Shown here piece after piece: positions 55,660 through 63,589 of a stretch of 64,000 bases of DNA. The stretch is from Streptomyces sp. WMMB 322 (GTDB taxonomy: Bacteria; Actinomycetota; Actinomycetes; Streptomycetales; Streptomycetaceae). The stretch is from assembly GCF_900090145.1 (NCBI RefSeq), contig NZ_FMHI01000004.1:310001-374000 (forward strand). Reading direction: 5' to 3'. Each line of letters opens with the position of its first letter. The first letter of the stretch is position 1. Below the pieces are notes generated by a model that saw only the letters and a list, made by a program, of their open reading frames with translations, did not search any database and was not told the DNA's origin. The position numbers were made by a program, and so were the translations under genes.

Positions 55660-56651
55660 GGGTTATTCGTCTCCGCATTCCTGGCGTCGCCGGTGGTGGC
55701 GGTGCCCGACGGGATGTAGCCGGTCTGGCCCTTCTCGGCCAGGTCCTTCAGATGCTTCTGGTAACGCTCCGGGGACACGACCTTCACGTTGAAGAGCATC
55801 CGGGAGTGGTCGACGCCGCAGAGTTCGGCGCACTTGCCCAGGTAGGTGCCCTCCTTGGAGGGGGTCACCTCGAAGCGGTTGACGTGGCCGGGGATGACGT
55901 CCTGCTTCATGAGGAACGGCACCGGCCAGAACGAGTGGATGACGTCGCGGGAGGTGAGGATGAACTGCACCGTCTCGCCCTTCGGCAGCCACAGCGTCGG
56001 CCCGGGGTTGTTCGTCTGCGGGTTGCGCTCGGCGGGTGTGCCGACGGTGTAGACACCTTCGGCACCCTTGGGGAAGGCCGTCCTCATCCGGTCCGGGATG
56101 GCGGAGAGTTCCTTGTCGCCGGTGTTCGAGGTGGAGGCCTCGCCGTCGACGTCCTCGATGTAGTTGAAACCCCAACTCCACTGGAAACCCACCACGTTGA
56201 TCACGTGATCGGGCTTCTTCGTGGTCGCGAGGAGCTTGGTCTCGTCCCGCGCGGTGAAGTAGAAGAGCACCGCGACGATGATGATGGGGACCACCGTGTA
56301 CAGCGCCTCGATCGGCATGTTGTACCGGGTCTGCGCGGGAACCTCGACCTTGGTCCTGGAGCGCCTGTGGAAGAGGACGCTCCACAGGATGAGTCCCCAC
56401 ACCAGAACGCCCACCGCGAGCGCTGCCGCCCACGAGCCCTGCCAGAGGGAGAGAATCCGCGGAGCCTCGTCCGTGACCGGGGTGGGCATGCCGAGGCGGG
56501 GAAAGTCCTTGTATGTGCAACCGGTAGCGGTCGCCAGGACCAGGCCCGCGGCGAACGCCTGCTGCAGCTTCCGCCGCATCGGGCGCCGCGACATGGGGGT
56601 ACCGCCCACGCCCTTCGGGCGGTGGGGGAGGTCGGAGCCGTTGGGACTCAC
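55656..56651 (-). CDS. ctaC: Cytochrome c oxidase subunit II
   Basis: The 331-residue subunit II is a predicted lipoprotein: basic start, then LVLATATGC lipobox. Two membrane helices follow (about residues 60-80 and 105-122). The CuA domain has [14 protein letters not shown] near residue 140, [14 protein letters not shown] with a His ligand near residue 223, and [12 protein letters not shown] near residue 260 with two Cys, His and Met ligands. The GTG at 56651 follows GGAAGGCG. The first 20 codons contain a palindromic insertion ([10 protein letters not shown]) absent from homologues I remember. It heads the ctaCDF operon. Confidence 0.95.
   Translation of the reverse strand: MSPNGSDLPHRPKGVGGTPMSRRPMRRKLQQAFAAGLVLATATGCTYKDFPRLGMPTPVTDEAPRILSLWQGSWAAALAVGVLVWGLILWSVLFHRRSRTKVEVPAQTRYNMPIEALYTVVPIIIVAVLFYFTARDETKLLATTKKPDHVINVVGFQWSWGFNYIEDVDGEASTSNTGDKELSAIPDRMRTAFPKGAEGVYTVGTPAERNPQTNNPGPTLWLPKGETVQFILTSRDVIHSFWPVPFLMKQDVIPGHVNRFEVTPSKEGTYLGKCAELCGVDHSRMLFNVKVVSPERYQKHLKDLAEKGQTGYIPSGTATTGDARNAETNNP
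56593..56632. repeat. Palindromic element inside the ctaC signal-sequence region
   Basis: The stretch has the form CCCCCACCGCCC-GAA-GGGCG and GGGCGGTACCCCC on the minus strand, resembling small interspersed palindromes I have seen in Streptomyces intergenic regions. It is in frame and codes for [12 protein letters not shown]. Confidence 0.5.
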
Positions 56652-56884
56652 GTAGCGCCTTCCCGAGAGTCTCGCCCGCCCATACCGGCTCGGCCGTTGC
56701 TGGTCGGGCGCGGCCCCTGGCGCGGGCAGGGGTTTGATGTTTATGCGGGGCAAACCTTACTGGACCGATCTCGGGGCCTCGCCGGGAGGGTCCCCAACGC
56801 GCCGCGGGCCTCTCAACAGGCGCCCTGCCGCGGCTGGTCGGGCGCCGCCGTCCCCGTACGGCGGCGGCGCGTTAGCGTTCCCAC
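56652..56884. other. Divergent promoter region between ctaC and the desulfurase fusion gene
   Basis: No gene is seen. A GTTTGATGTTTATGC stretch at 56730-56744 is the most A/T-rich part and probably holds promoter elements. The desulfurase gene has no Shine-Dalgarno sequence, and TAGCGT at 56873-56878 ends 6 bases before its start, so that gene may be leaderless. Confidence 0.4.
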
Positions 56885-58366
56885 GTGCCCTACTTCGATG
56901 CCGCGTCCTCCGTGCCCCTGCACCCCGTCGCCCGAGAGGCGCTGATCGCCTCGCTCGACGAGGGGTGGGCGGACCCCGCGCGCCTGCACCGCGAAGGACG
57001 GCGGGCGCGGATGCTGCTGGACGCCGCACGCGAGACGGCCGCCGAGGTGGTCGGGTGCCGTCCGGACGAGCTGGCTTTCACCTCTTCGGGTACGCGTGCC
57101 CTGCACACCGGCATCGCCGGAGCGCTGACGGGGCGCCGCCGGGCGGGCCGCCGGCTGGTCGTCTCGGCCGTCGAGCACTCCGCGGTGCTGCACGCGGCCG
57201 CCGCGCACGAGGCCACGGGCGGCTCCGTGACCGAGGTGCCCGTCGACCGTACGGGGCGGGTCGACGCGGCGGACTTCGCCGCCGCGCTCGGCGGGGACAC
57301 GGCACTGGCCTGTCTGCAGTCCGCCAACCACGAGGTGGGCACCGAGCAGCCCGTGACCGAGGTGGCCGAGGCGTGCGCGGTCTCCGGCGTCCCGCTCCTC
57401 GTCGACGCCGCGCAGTCGCTTGCGTGGGGCCGGGCCGGCGAGGGCTGGTCGCTGCTGACGGGCAGCGCGCACAAGTGGGGCGGGCCGTCCGGTGTGGGAC
57501 TGCTGGCCGTCCGCAAGGGCGTGCGCTTCGCGGCGCCGCCGCCCGTGGACGAGCGGGAGGCGGGGCGCTCCGCGGGGTTCGAGAACATCCCGGCGATCGT
57601 GGCCGCGGCGGCCTCCTTGCGCGCCGTACGTGCCGAGGCGGAAGCCGCGTCGGACCGGCTGCGCGGACTGATCGACAGGGTGCGTGCGCGGGTGCCGGAA
57701 CTGGTCCCGGACGTCGAGATCGCCGGCGATCCCGTGCGGCGCCTGCCGAACGTGGTGACGTTCTCCTGCCTGTACGTGGACGGGGAGGCCCTGCTGCACG
57801 CCCTGGACCGGCTGGCGTTCTCGGTCTCCTCGGGCTCGTCGTGCACGTCCAGCACGCTGACCCCGAGCCATGTGCTGCGCGCGATGGGAGTGCTCTCGGA
57901 GGGCAACGTCCGCCTGTCGCTGCCGCCCGTCCCGGGGCCGTCGGCGGAGGAGGACGTGGAGCGCTTCCTGGAGGTGCTCCCGCAAGCGGTACGTGAGGTG
58001 CGCGGCCAGCTGGGCGCGCCGGGCCGGCCGCCGGCGGAGCGGGAGGAACAGGACGAGCGGGAGGAGCCGCGGGACGGGGCGGAGGACCGGGACGGGGCGG
58101 AGGACGAGGGGGAGCCGGAGGGAGGGCCGTCCGCGTCGTCCGCCGGGCCGCCCTCCGACGTGACGGTGGACGCTCTGGGGTCGCTCTGCCCGCTGCCGGT
58201 GATCGAACTCGCGAAGGCGATCGGCGGCGTGCCGGTGGGCGGTGTGATCTCCGTCCTCGCGGACGACGAGGCCGCCCGGGTCGACATCCCCGCGTGGTGC
58301 GAGATGCGCGGCCAGGAGTATCTGGGCGCCGACGGCACCGAGTTCAGGGTGCGCAGGCTCAGCTGA
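56885..58366 (+). CDS. Cysteine desulfurase fused to a TusA-like sulfur carrier
   Basis: Residues 1 to about 375 are a class V aminotransferase of the NifS/IscS kind: YFDAASSVPLHP, ELAFTSSGTRALHTG, VSAVEHSAVL, QSANHEVGTEQPV, DAAQSLAWG, PLP lysine K197 in TGSAHKWGGPSGVG and an active-site loop Cys, C320, in SSGSSCTSS. A 50-residue Glu/Asp/Arg/Pro-rich linker joins residues about 426-493, a TusA domain with DALGSLCPLPVIELAKAI (C435). In separate systems IscS passes persulfide sulfur to TusA; here both steps are in one chain. The start is a GTG with no ribosome site, 6 bases after a TAGCGT -10 match. A terminator hairpin follows the stop. Confidence 0.9.
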   Translation: MPYFDAASSVPLHPVAREALIASLDEGWADPARLHREGRRARMLLDAARETAAEVVGCRPDELAFTSSGTRALHTGIAGALTGRRRAGRRLVVSAVEHSAVLHAAAAHEATGGSVTEVPVDRTGRVDAADFAAALGGDTALACLQSANHEVGTEQPVTEVAEACAVSGVPLLVDAAQSLAWGRAGEGWSLLTGSAHKWGGPSGVGLLAVRKGVRFAAPPPVDEREAGRSAGFENIPAIVAAAASLRAVRAEAEAASDRLRGLIDRVRARVPELVPDVEIAGDPVRRLPNVVTFSCLYVDGEALLHALDRLAFSVSSGSSCTSSTLTPSHVLRAMGVLSEGNVRLSLPPVPGPSAEEDVERFLEVLPQAVREVRGQLGAPGRPPAEREEQDEREEPRDGAEDRDGAEDEGEPEGGPSASSAGPPSDVTVDALGSLCPLPVIELAKAIGGVPVGGVISVLADDEAARVDIPAWCEMRGQEYLGADGTEFRVRRLS

Positions 58367-58407
58367 ACCCCCGACCGGCCGACCGCCCGACCGGCCGCCC
58401 GACACAC

Positions 58408-58449
58408 GTGTCCCGCGGGCGGGGCGCGCCGCCTCCGCCCACGGGACAC
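58408..58449. terminator. Bidirectional terminator hairpin
   Basis: GTGTCCCG and CGGGACAC form the outer 8 bp and GGGCGG with CCGCCC the inner 6 bp, separated by single mismatched bases. It lies between convergent stops. Confidence 0.82.
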
Positions 58450-58465
58450 CGGTGCCGTCAGCGCG

Positions 58466-59440
58466 TCACTTCAGGTGCGCGGCGACCTCGGCGGCGGCCT
58501 CCTCGCCGTACTGCTCCGTGAAGCGCTCCATGAAGTGCGCCCGCTTCAGCTCGTACTCCTGCGTGCCCACCGTCTCGATGACGAGGGTGGCCACCATGCA
58601 GCCGACCTGGGCGGCGCGCTCCAGGCTCACGCCCCAGGCGAGGCCGGAGAGGAAGCCCGCGCGGAAGGCGTCGCCGACGCCCGTGGGGTCGGCCTTGGCC
58701 TTCTCCTTGGGCACTCCGACGACGATGGGCTCCTCGCCCTCGCGTTCGATGCGGACGCCCTTGGCGCCGAGCGTGACGATGCGCGTGCCGACCTTGGCGA
58801 GTATCTCCTTGTCGGTCCAGCCCGTCTTGGTCTCGATGAGCTCCTTCTCGTACTCGTTCGAGAAGAGGTACGTGGCGCCCTCGACGAGCTCGCGGATGTC
58901 CTCGCCCCCCATGCGCGCGATCTGCTGCGAGAAGTCCGCCGCGAAGGGAATGCCCCGCTTGCGGCACTCCTCGGTGTGCCGGGTCATCGCCTCGGGGTCG
59001 TCCGCGCTGATGCAGACGAGGTCGATGCCGCCCACCCGCTCGGCGACGGTCTGCAGCTCGATCAGGCGGGCCTCGCTCATGGCGCCGGTGTAGAAGGAGC
59101 CGATCTGGTTGTGGGCCTCGTCGGTGGTGCACACGAAGCGGGCCGTGTGCCGCAGCTCGGAGATGTGCACCGACTCGGTGTCCACCCCGTGCCTCTCGAG
59201 CCAGGCGCGGTAGTCCTCGAAATCCTCGCCCGCGGCGCCGACCAGGATCGGGTTCGCTCCCAACTGCCCCATGCCGAAGGCGATGTTGGCGCCCACGCCG
59301 CCCCGCCTGATCTCGAGCGAGTCGACGAGGAAGGAGAGCGAGACGGTGTGCAACTGGTCGGCGACGAACTGGTCGGCGAACCGGCCGGGGAACGTCATGA
59401 GGTGGTCGTTCGCGATGGAGCCGGTGACTGCGATACGCAC
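58466..59440 (-). CDS. PfkB-family carbohydrate/nucleoside kinase (adenosine kinase-like)
   Basis: The 324-residue kinase starts MRIAVTGSIANDHLMTFPGRF, has the first PfkB signature RRGGVGANIAFGMGQLG near residue 45, an FVCTTDEAHNQIGSFY stretch, and the second signature DPTGVGDAFRAGFLSG near residue 249 with the catalytic Asp. Overall sequence resembles the mycobacterial adenosine kinase group, so adenosine or another nucleoside is the likely acceptor, but ribokinase-type sugars cannot be excluded. The GTG start has AGGAG upstream. It faces the desulfurase gene and diverges from the small gene at 59579. Confidence 0.85.
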   Translation of the reverse strand: MRIAVTGSIANDHLMTFPGRFADQFVADQLHTVSLSFLVDSLEIRRGGVGANIAFGMGQLGANPILVGAAGEDFEDYRAWLERHGVDTESVHISELRHTARFVCTTDEAHNQIGSFYTGAMSEARLIELQTVAERVGGIDLVCISADDPEAMTRHTEECRKRGIPFAADFSQQIARMGGEDIRELVEGATYLFSNEYEKELIETKTGWTDKEILAKVGTRIVTLGAKGVRIEREGEEPIVVGVPKEKAKADPTGVGDAFRAGFLSGLAWGVSLERAAQVGCMVATLVIETVGTQEYELKRAHFMERFTEQYGEEAAAEVAAHLK

Positions 59441-59578
59441 GGCGAAATCTGCTCCTGTCGGAGGACGCTGTCGGATGGCAGCATCACGCTACCTGCTTCC
59501 CCCGCTCAACCGAACAGGACGGAACTACCAGATAGTAGGGCCTTCCAGGCGCCTCACCTGCTGCGTAGCGTCGGACTC

Positions 59579-59812
59579 ATGTGCAACCTCACGCGGCACG
59601 CGGCCGCAGACCCCGAGTCGATGGACGAACTGCTGGGCGACTGCGCCCGCATGGCGCCGCACTGGACGGAGCCCGCATGGGCCCTGCACATTCCGGCCGA
59701 CAGGGACGTCCCGGCGGTCGGTGCCGCCTCCCACGAAGCGCTGCACGGGGTCCGGGTTCCGGCGGCGTCCGCCCGCATGCTGGAAGGCATGTCCGAGTAC
59801 GGCGTCTGGTGA
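59579..59812 (+). CDS. Small protein of unknown function
   Basis: The 77-residue frame begins MCNLTRHAAADPESMDELLG and ends MLEGMSEYGVW. About nine in ten of its codons end in G or C, and the composition is that of a globular helical protein, which supports real coding. No family is recognised. It lacks a good Shine-Dalgarno sequence. It has two Cys and several Trp and His residues, and WTEPAWALHIPADRDVP is its most distinctive segment. Confidence 0.5.
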   Translation: MCNLTRHAAADPESMDELLGDCARMAPHWTEPAWALHIPADRDVPAVGAASHEALHGVRVPAASARMLEGMSEYGVW

Positions 59813-59986
59813 GGACGGGAGCCGCGAGCGGCTGACCGTCCGGCTGTCCCCGAGATCCCCGGGGAGGCTTCGCGTCCTCCCCGGGAACCGCCGGGGCCTC
59901 TGCTTCGTCCCAGGTGTGCCACCACGGTCCAACTCGTCGGCAGGGGCGGGGCGGAGACGGGGTGGCGGAGCCGAAGGAGCGATGGC

Positions 59987-61636
59987 GTGAGCACCGAACC
60001 GTCTCCCACCTCCAGTGGGGAGCCCCCTTCCGCCGGCGGAGAGGACGTCCCGGCCCGCAAGCACCGGCTGCCCGTGATCGCGGTGGCGGCCGCCGTACTG
60101 GTGGCCGGCGGCGGGGGCGCGTGGTGGGCCTCGACCGCTGAGTGGGGCTCCGTGGGCGCGGACAAGGCGTCCGAGCCGCCCCGGCTCGCCCTGGACGGCC
60201 TCGCCTCCGCGGGACGGAGCGGCGAAGGAGACCGCGAGCGGCCGGGCATCGCACCGGGCGAACCTCACCCGCAGGTCTACCGCGCCAACGGCGCGCTGCC
60301 CGACGGCCCGGACAACGCGTCCGTCTACCGCAATCCGTCACACGTCGGGCGGGCCTCCGTCGCCGCGCTCGCCGATGCGCTCGGTGTAAAGGGGAAGCCG
60401 CAGCGGAAGGACGGCCGGTGGATCGTGGGCGAGGACGCCGAGTCCCCCCGCGGAACCGCCCTCGTCGTGAACGACGACCGCATGGCCGGGAATTGGACAT
60501 TCCGGTCCGCGGACCGGCCGGTGCACTGTGCCAGGCCGCTGCCGACCGTGCCGCAGCCCGGCATCGTCCCGCCCGAGAACGGCGACGCCCCCAACTCCTG
60601 CTCGTCGGTGCCGGGTTCCGGCAAGGGTGACCCCGTCTCGGAGAAGAAGGCCGAGGACGCCGTACGGCCGCTGCTGAAGACGCTGAAGCTGGAGGACGCC
60701 CGGACCGACGCGGGCGTGACCACCGGCCCGCTGCGCATGGTGACAGCCACCCCCGAGGTGGGCGGGATGCCGGCCAAGGACTGGAACAGCACGTTCACGG
60801 TGAACGAGGACGGCAAGGTCGTGCTCGGACACGGCAATCTGGGCGAGCTGAGGAAGGGCGCGTCCTACCCGGTGATGTCGGCGGAGGAGACCCTGAAGCA
60901 CCTCAACAAACAGGGGGCCGCGGGCTCCGGCCCGGCTGCGGGCACCACGGTCCGCGAGCCGTGGGCCGCCGAAGACCGGGCGGAGCCCGGAAAAAGCGAG
61001 CCCGGAAAGAGCCGGCCCGGGCAGCCGGATTCCGGAAAGGCCGAGCCTGCACGGCCCGGCGGGACGGAGCCCGGAAAAGTGAAGCCGCGCAGGGCGCTGA
61101 AGGTGACCGGTGCGGAGTTCGGGCTGGTCACCCGGTACACCGCCGGCAAGCCCGTGCTCGTACCGTCATGGATCTACGAGGTGCGGTTCGGCGGTGACCA
61201 CACCGCGAGCGTCGCCCACCCCGCGATCGAACCGGAGTACCTCGAGCCGGCAGGGCCCGCGCAGCCGGGCTCCGGCACAGGGTCCGACTCCGATGCCGGC
61301 CCGGGTTCCGACTCCGGTGCCGGCACCGGATCCGCCCCGGGCTCCGGTCGGGCCGAGGAGCCCGGACCGGCACCAGGGCAGGCCGTCACGTCCTACGCGG
61401 CGGACGGACGCACCGTGAAGCTGACCTTCTGGGGCGGCGTCTGCGACGGATACGAGGCGACTGCCGAGGAGTCCGGCAGCACGGTGAAGGTGACGGTGCG
61501 CCCGAAGAACACGGACCCGAAGAAGGTCTGCGTGAAGATGGCCGAGCGGCAGACCGTCGAGGTCGAACTGGACAAGCCGCTCGGTGACCGCAAGGTGGTG
61601 GACGCCACCGACGGGGAGAGCCTTCCGCGGAAGTGA
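59987..61636 (+). CDS. Large membrane-anchored exported protein of unknown function
   Basis: The 549-residue product has a polar N terminus, one membrane helix (about residues 29-48, VIAVAAAVLVAGGGGAWW) and a large outer part. The outer part alternates beta-rich segments (SVYRNPSHVGRASVAALADA, WNSTFTVNEDGKVVLGHGNL, KPVLVPSWIYEVRFGGDHTASV, TVKLTFWGGVCDGYEATAEE) with two low-complexity linkers: Pro/Gly/Lys-rich (about 320-365, EPGK and RPGQ motifs) and Gly/Ser/Asp-rich (about 425-450). Four Cys may form disulfides. The GTG start has AAGGAG upstream. Similar proteins in Streptomyces are annotated as large secreted proteins; no activity is known to me. Confidence 0.82.
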   Translation: MSTEPSPTSSGEPPSAGGEDVPARKHRLPVIAVAAAVLVAGGGGAWWASTAEWGSVGADKASEPPRLALDGLASAGRSGEGDRERPGIAPGEPHPQVYRANGALPDGPDNASVYRNPSHVGRASVAALADALGVKGKPQRKDGRWIVGEDAESPRGTALVVNDDRMAGNWTFRSADRPVHCARPLPTVPQPGIVPPENGDAPNSCSSVPGSGKGDPVSEKKAEDAVRPLLKTLKLEDARTDAGVTTGPLRMVTATPEVGGMPAKDWNSTFTVNEDGKVVLGHGNLGELRKGASYPVMSAEETLKHLNKQGAAGSGPAAGTTVREPWAAEDRAEPGKSEPGKSRPGQPDSGKAEPARPGGTEPGKVKPRRALKVTGAEFGLVTRYTAGKPVLVPSWIYEVRFGGDHTASVAHPAIEPEYLEPAGPAQPGSGTGSDSDAGPGSDSGAGTGSAPGSGRAEEPGPAPGQAVTSYAADGRTVKLTFWGGVCDGYEATAEESGSTVKVTVRPKNTDPKKVCVKMAERQTVEVELDKPLGDRKVVDATDGESLPRK

Positions 61637-61725
61637 ACCAGCGATCGGCGGGTAGACGTCGGTGAGCGCGGTCCGGGCTCCGGCGACAGGACATCCGACG
61701 GACATGGAGGCGCGGGGGCGGGAAC

Positions 61726-61771
61726 GACGAAGGCGGCGGACCCCTGGTGGGGGGAGTCCGCCGCCTTCGTC
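61726..61771. terminator. 16-bp hairpin between convergent genes
   Basis: GACGAAGGCGGCGGAC at 61726-61741 pairs perfectly with 61756-61771 across a 14-base loop. It separates the exported protein gene from the ErpA-like gene. Confidence 0.88.
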
Positions 61772-61796
61772 CTGTTCAGCCGGCCGGGCGTCCTGG

Positions 61797-62150
61797 TCAG
61801 TTGAAGGAGTCGCCGCAGGCGCAGGAGCCGCTCGCGTTCGGGTTGTCGATCGTGAAGCCCTGCTTCTCGATGGTGTCGACGAAGTCGATGGAGGCGCCGC
61901 CCAGGTACGGGGCGCTCATCCGGTCGGTGACGACCTTCACGCCGTCGAAGTCCTTGACCACGTCCCCGTCGAGCGAGCGCTCGTCGAAGAAGAGCTGGTA
62001 CCGAAGGCCGGAACAGCCACCGGGCTGGACGGCGACCCGGAGCGCCAGGTCGTCACGGCCCTCCTGCTCGAGCAGGTTCTTGACCTTCGCCGCGGCGGCG
62101 TCGGACAGGATGATGCCGTCGCTCACAGCGGTGTCGTCCGATACGGACAT
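61797..62150 (-). CDS. HesB/IscA-family iron-sulfur cluster carrier (ErpA-like)
   Basis: The 117-residue A-type carrier has the three conserved cysteines C46 in PGGCSGLRYQLFFDE, C110 and C112 in the C-terminal SGSCACGDSFN. It accepts [2Fe-2S] or [4Fe-4S] clusters from the SUF machinery and hands them to target enzymes. Here it is divergent from nadA, whose product needs a [4Fe-4S] cluster, and 3.4 kb from the cysteine desulfurase fusion, so a role in cluster delivery is plausible. The start is an ATG with GGGAGAAGCAG upstream. Confidence 0.92.
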   Translation of the reverse strand: MSVSDDTAVSDGIILSDAAAAKVKNLLEQEGRDDLALRVAVQPGGCSGLRYQLFFDERSLDGDVVKDFDGVKVVTDRMSAPYLGGASIDFVDTIEKQGFTIDNPNASGSCACGDSFN

Positions 62151-62289
62151 CTGCTTCTCTCCCGGGTTGTTCGGACTGCTCTGCTGCCGACTGCAACCGT
62201 CGGCGTCCCGGATTCATTCCAGGGGGACACGTACTTTCTACGTCCTTCTCCTCCCTCATGCTCGCACACGCCCGGAGCGGCTGGGAATG

Positions 62290-62359
62290 CGTCACATCGA
62301 CGCGAACGGCATCGTCAAAGTGACGTGAAGCGGTTATGATAAATAGCGTCAATTAGACG
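62290..62359 (+). promoter_or_regulatory. Three copies of a CGTC-N5-GACG dyad in the nadA promoter
   Basis: CGTCACATCGACG starts at 62290, CGTCAAAGTGACG at 62313 and CGTCAATTAGACG at 62347. All share the form CGTCA-N4-GACG. The last two flank a TATGAT -10 match at 62335-62340, as repressor operators often do. Centre spacings are 23 and 34 bp. The regulator is unknown; an NAD-pathway repressor is a reasonable guess. Confidence 0.6.
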
Positions 62360-62401
62360 AAAAGCCGCTTGCGGCGATGGAGAAGAGGAAGGGTGGGTGC
62401 C

Positions 62402-63589
62402 GTGACCGCCCCACTGGACGTACAGCCGACCCCGCTGGCGCTGCTGCTCCTCGGCCGCGACGCGGACCCGAAGAGCGAGCGCGGCGTCGATTGCCCCGGG
62501 GAGCTCCCCGCCCCCTCGGACCCCGGCCTCGTCGAGCGCGCCCGCGCCGCGAAGGCCGAGCTCGGCGAGCGTGTCTTCGTACTCGGCCACCACTACCAGC
62601 GCGACGAGGTCATCGAATTCGCCGACGTCACCGGGGACTCCTTCAAACTGGCGCGGGACGCGGCGGCCAGGCCCGACGCGGAGTACATCGTCTTCTGCGG
62701 CGTGCACTTCATGGCCGAGTCGGCCGACATCCTCACCTCCGCCCGGCAGAAGGTCGTCCTGCCCGACCTGGCCGCCGGCTGCTCCATGGCCGACATGGCC
62801 ACCGCCGAGCAGGTCGCCGAGTGCTGGGACGTGCTCACCGAGGCCGGCGTGGCGGAGGTCACCGTGCCCGTCTCGTACATGAACTCCTCGGCCGACATCA
62901 AGGCGTTCACGGGCCGGCACGGAGGCACGATCTGCACCTCGTCCAACGCCCGCCGGGCCCTGGAGTGGGCCTTCGGGACGCAGGAGAGGCAGCCCGGCGG
63001 CGGCAAGGTCCTCTTCCTGCCGGACCAGCACCTCGGACGCAACACCGCCGTGCGGGAGCTGGGGATGTCCCTGGAGGACTGCGTCGTCTACAACCCGCAC
63101 AAGCCGGACGGCGGTCTCACCGCGCAGCAGCTGCGGGACGCGAAGATGATCCTCTGGCGCGGACACTGCTCGGTCCACGGACGCTTCTCGCTCGACTCGG
63201 TCCGGGACGTGCGCGAGCGCATCCCGGACGTCAACGTCCTGGTGCACCCGGAGTGCAAGCACGAGGTCGTGGCCGCGGCCGACCACGTCGGCTCGACCGA
63301 GCACATCATCCGGACCCTGGAGGCCGCACCCGCCGGGTCGAAGTGGGCGGTCGGCACCGAACTCAACCTGGTGCGGCGGCTGGCGGCCCGCCACTCCCCC
63401 GACAAGGAAGTCGTCTTCCTCGACCGTACGGTCTGCTTCTGCTCGACGATGAACCGGATCGATCTGCCCCATCTGGTCTGGGCGTTGGAGTCCCTGGTGA
63501 AGGGCGACGTCGTCAACAGGATCGAAGTGGACGCGGAGACCGAGAAGTTCGCGAAACTCGCCCTGGAACGCATGCTGGACCTGCCGTGA
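62402..63589 (+). CDS. nadA: Quinolinate synthase A
   Basis: NadA joins iminoaspartate and dihydroxyacetone phosphate to form quinolinate for NAD synthesis, using a [4Fe-4S] cluster. The 395-residue protein shows VLGHHYQRDEVIEFADVTGDS near residue 58, the three cluster cysteines in DLAAGCSMADM (C near residue 127), VHPECKHEVV (near residue 286) and TVCFCSTMNRIDLPHL (near residue 345), plus VSYMNSSADIKAF and LFLPDQHLGRNTA. The GTG at 62402 follows a GGAAGGGTGG stretch and gives VTAPLDVQPTP, the N terminus I remember from homologues. No nadB or nadC is seen just downstream. Confidence 0.95.
   Translation: MTAPLDVQPTPLALLLLGRDADPKSERGVDCPGELPAPSDPGLVERARAAKAELGERVFVLGHHYQRDEVIEFADVTGDSFKLARDAAARPDAEYIVFCGVHFMAESADILTSARQKVVLPDLAAGCSMADMATAEQVAECWDVLTEAGVAEVTVPVSYMNSSADIKAFTGRHGGTICTSSNARRALEWAFGTQERQPGGGKVLFLPDQHLGRNTAVRELGMSLEDCVVYNPHKPDGGLTAQQLRDAKMILWRGHCSVHGRFSLDSVRDVRERIPDVNVLVHPECKHEVVAAADHVGSTEHIIRTLEAAPAGSKWAVGTELNLVRRLAARHSPDKEVVFLDRTVCFCSTMNRIDLPHLVWALESLVKGDVVNRIEVDAETEKFAKLALERMLDLP

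Noticed and set aside
54019..55719. 566-residue plus-strand frame opposite ctaD
   Set aside because: Antisense of the oxidase subunit; composition is a mirror of hydrophobic codons.
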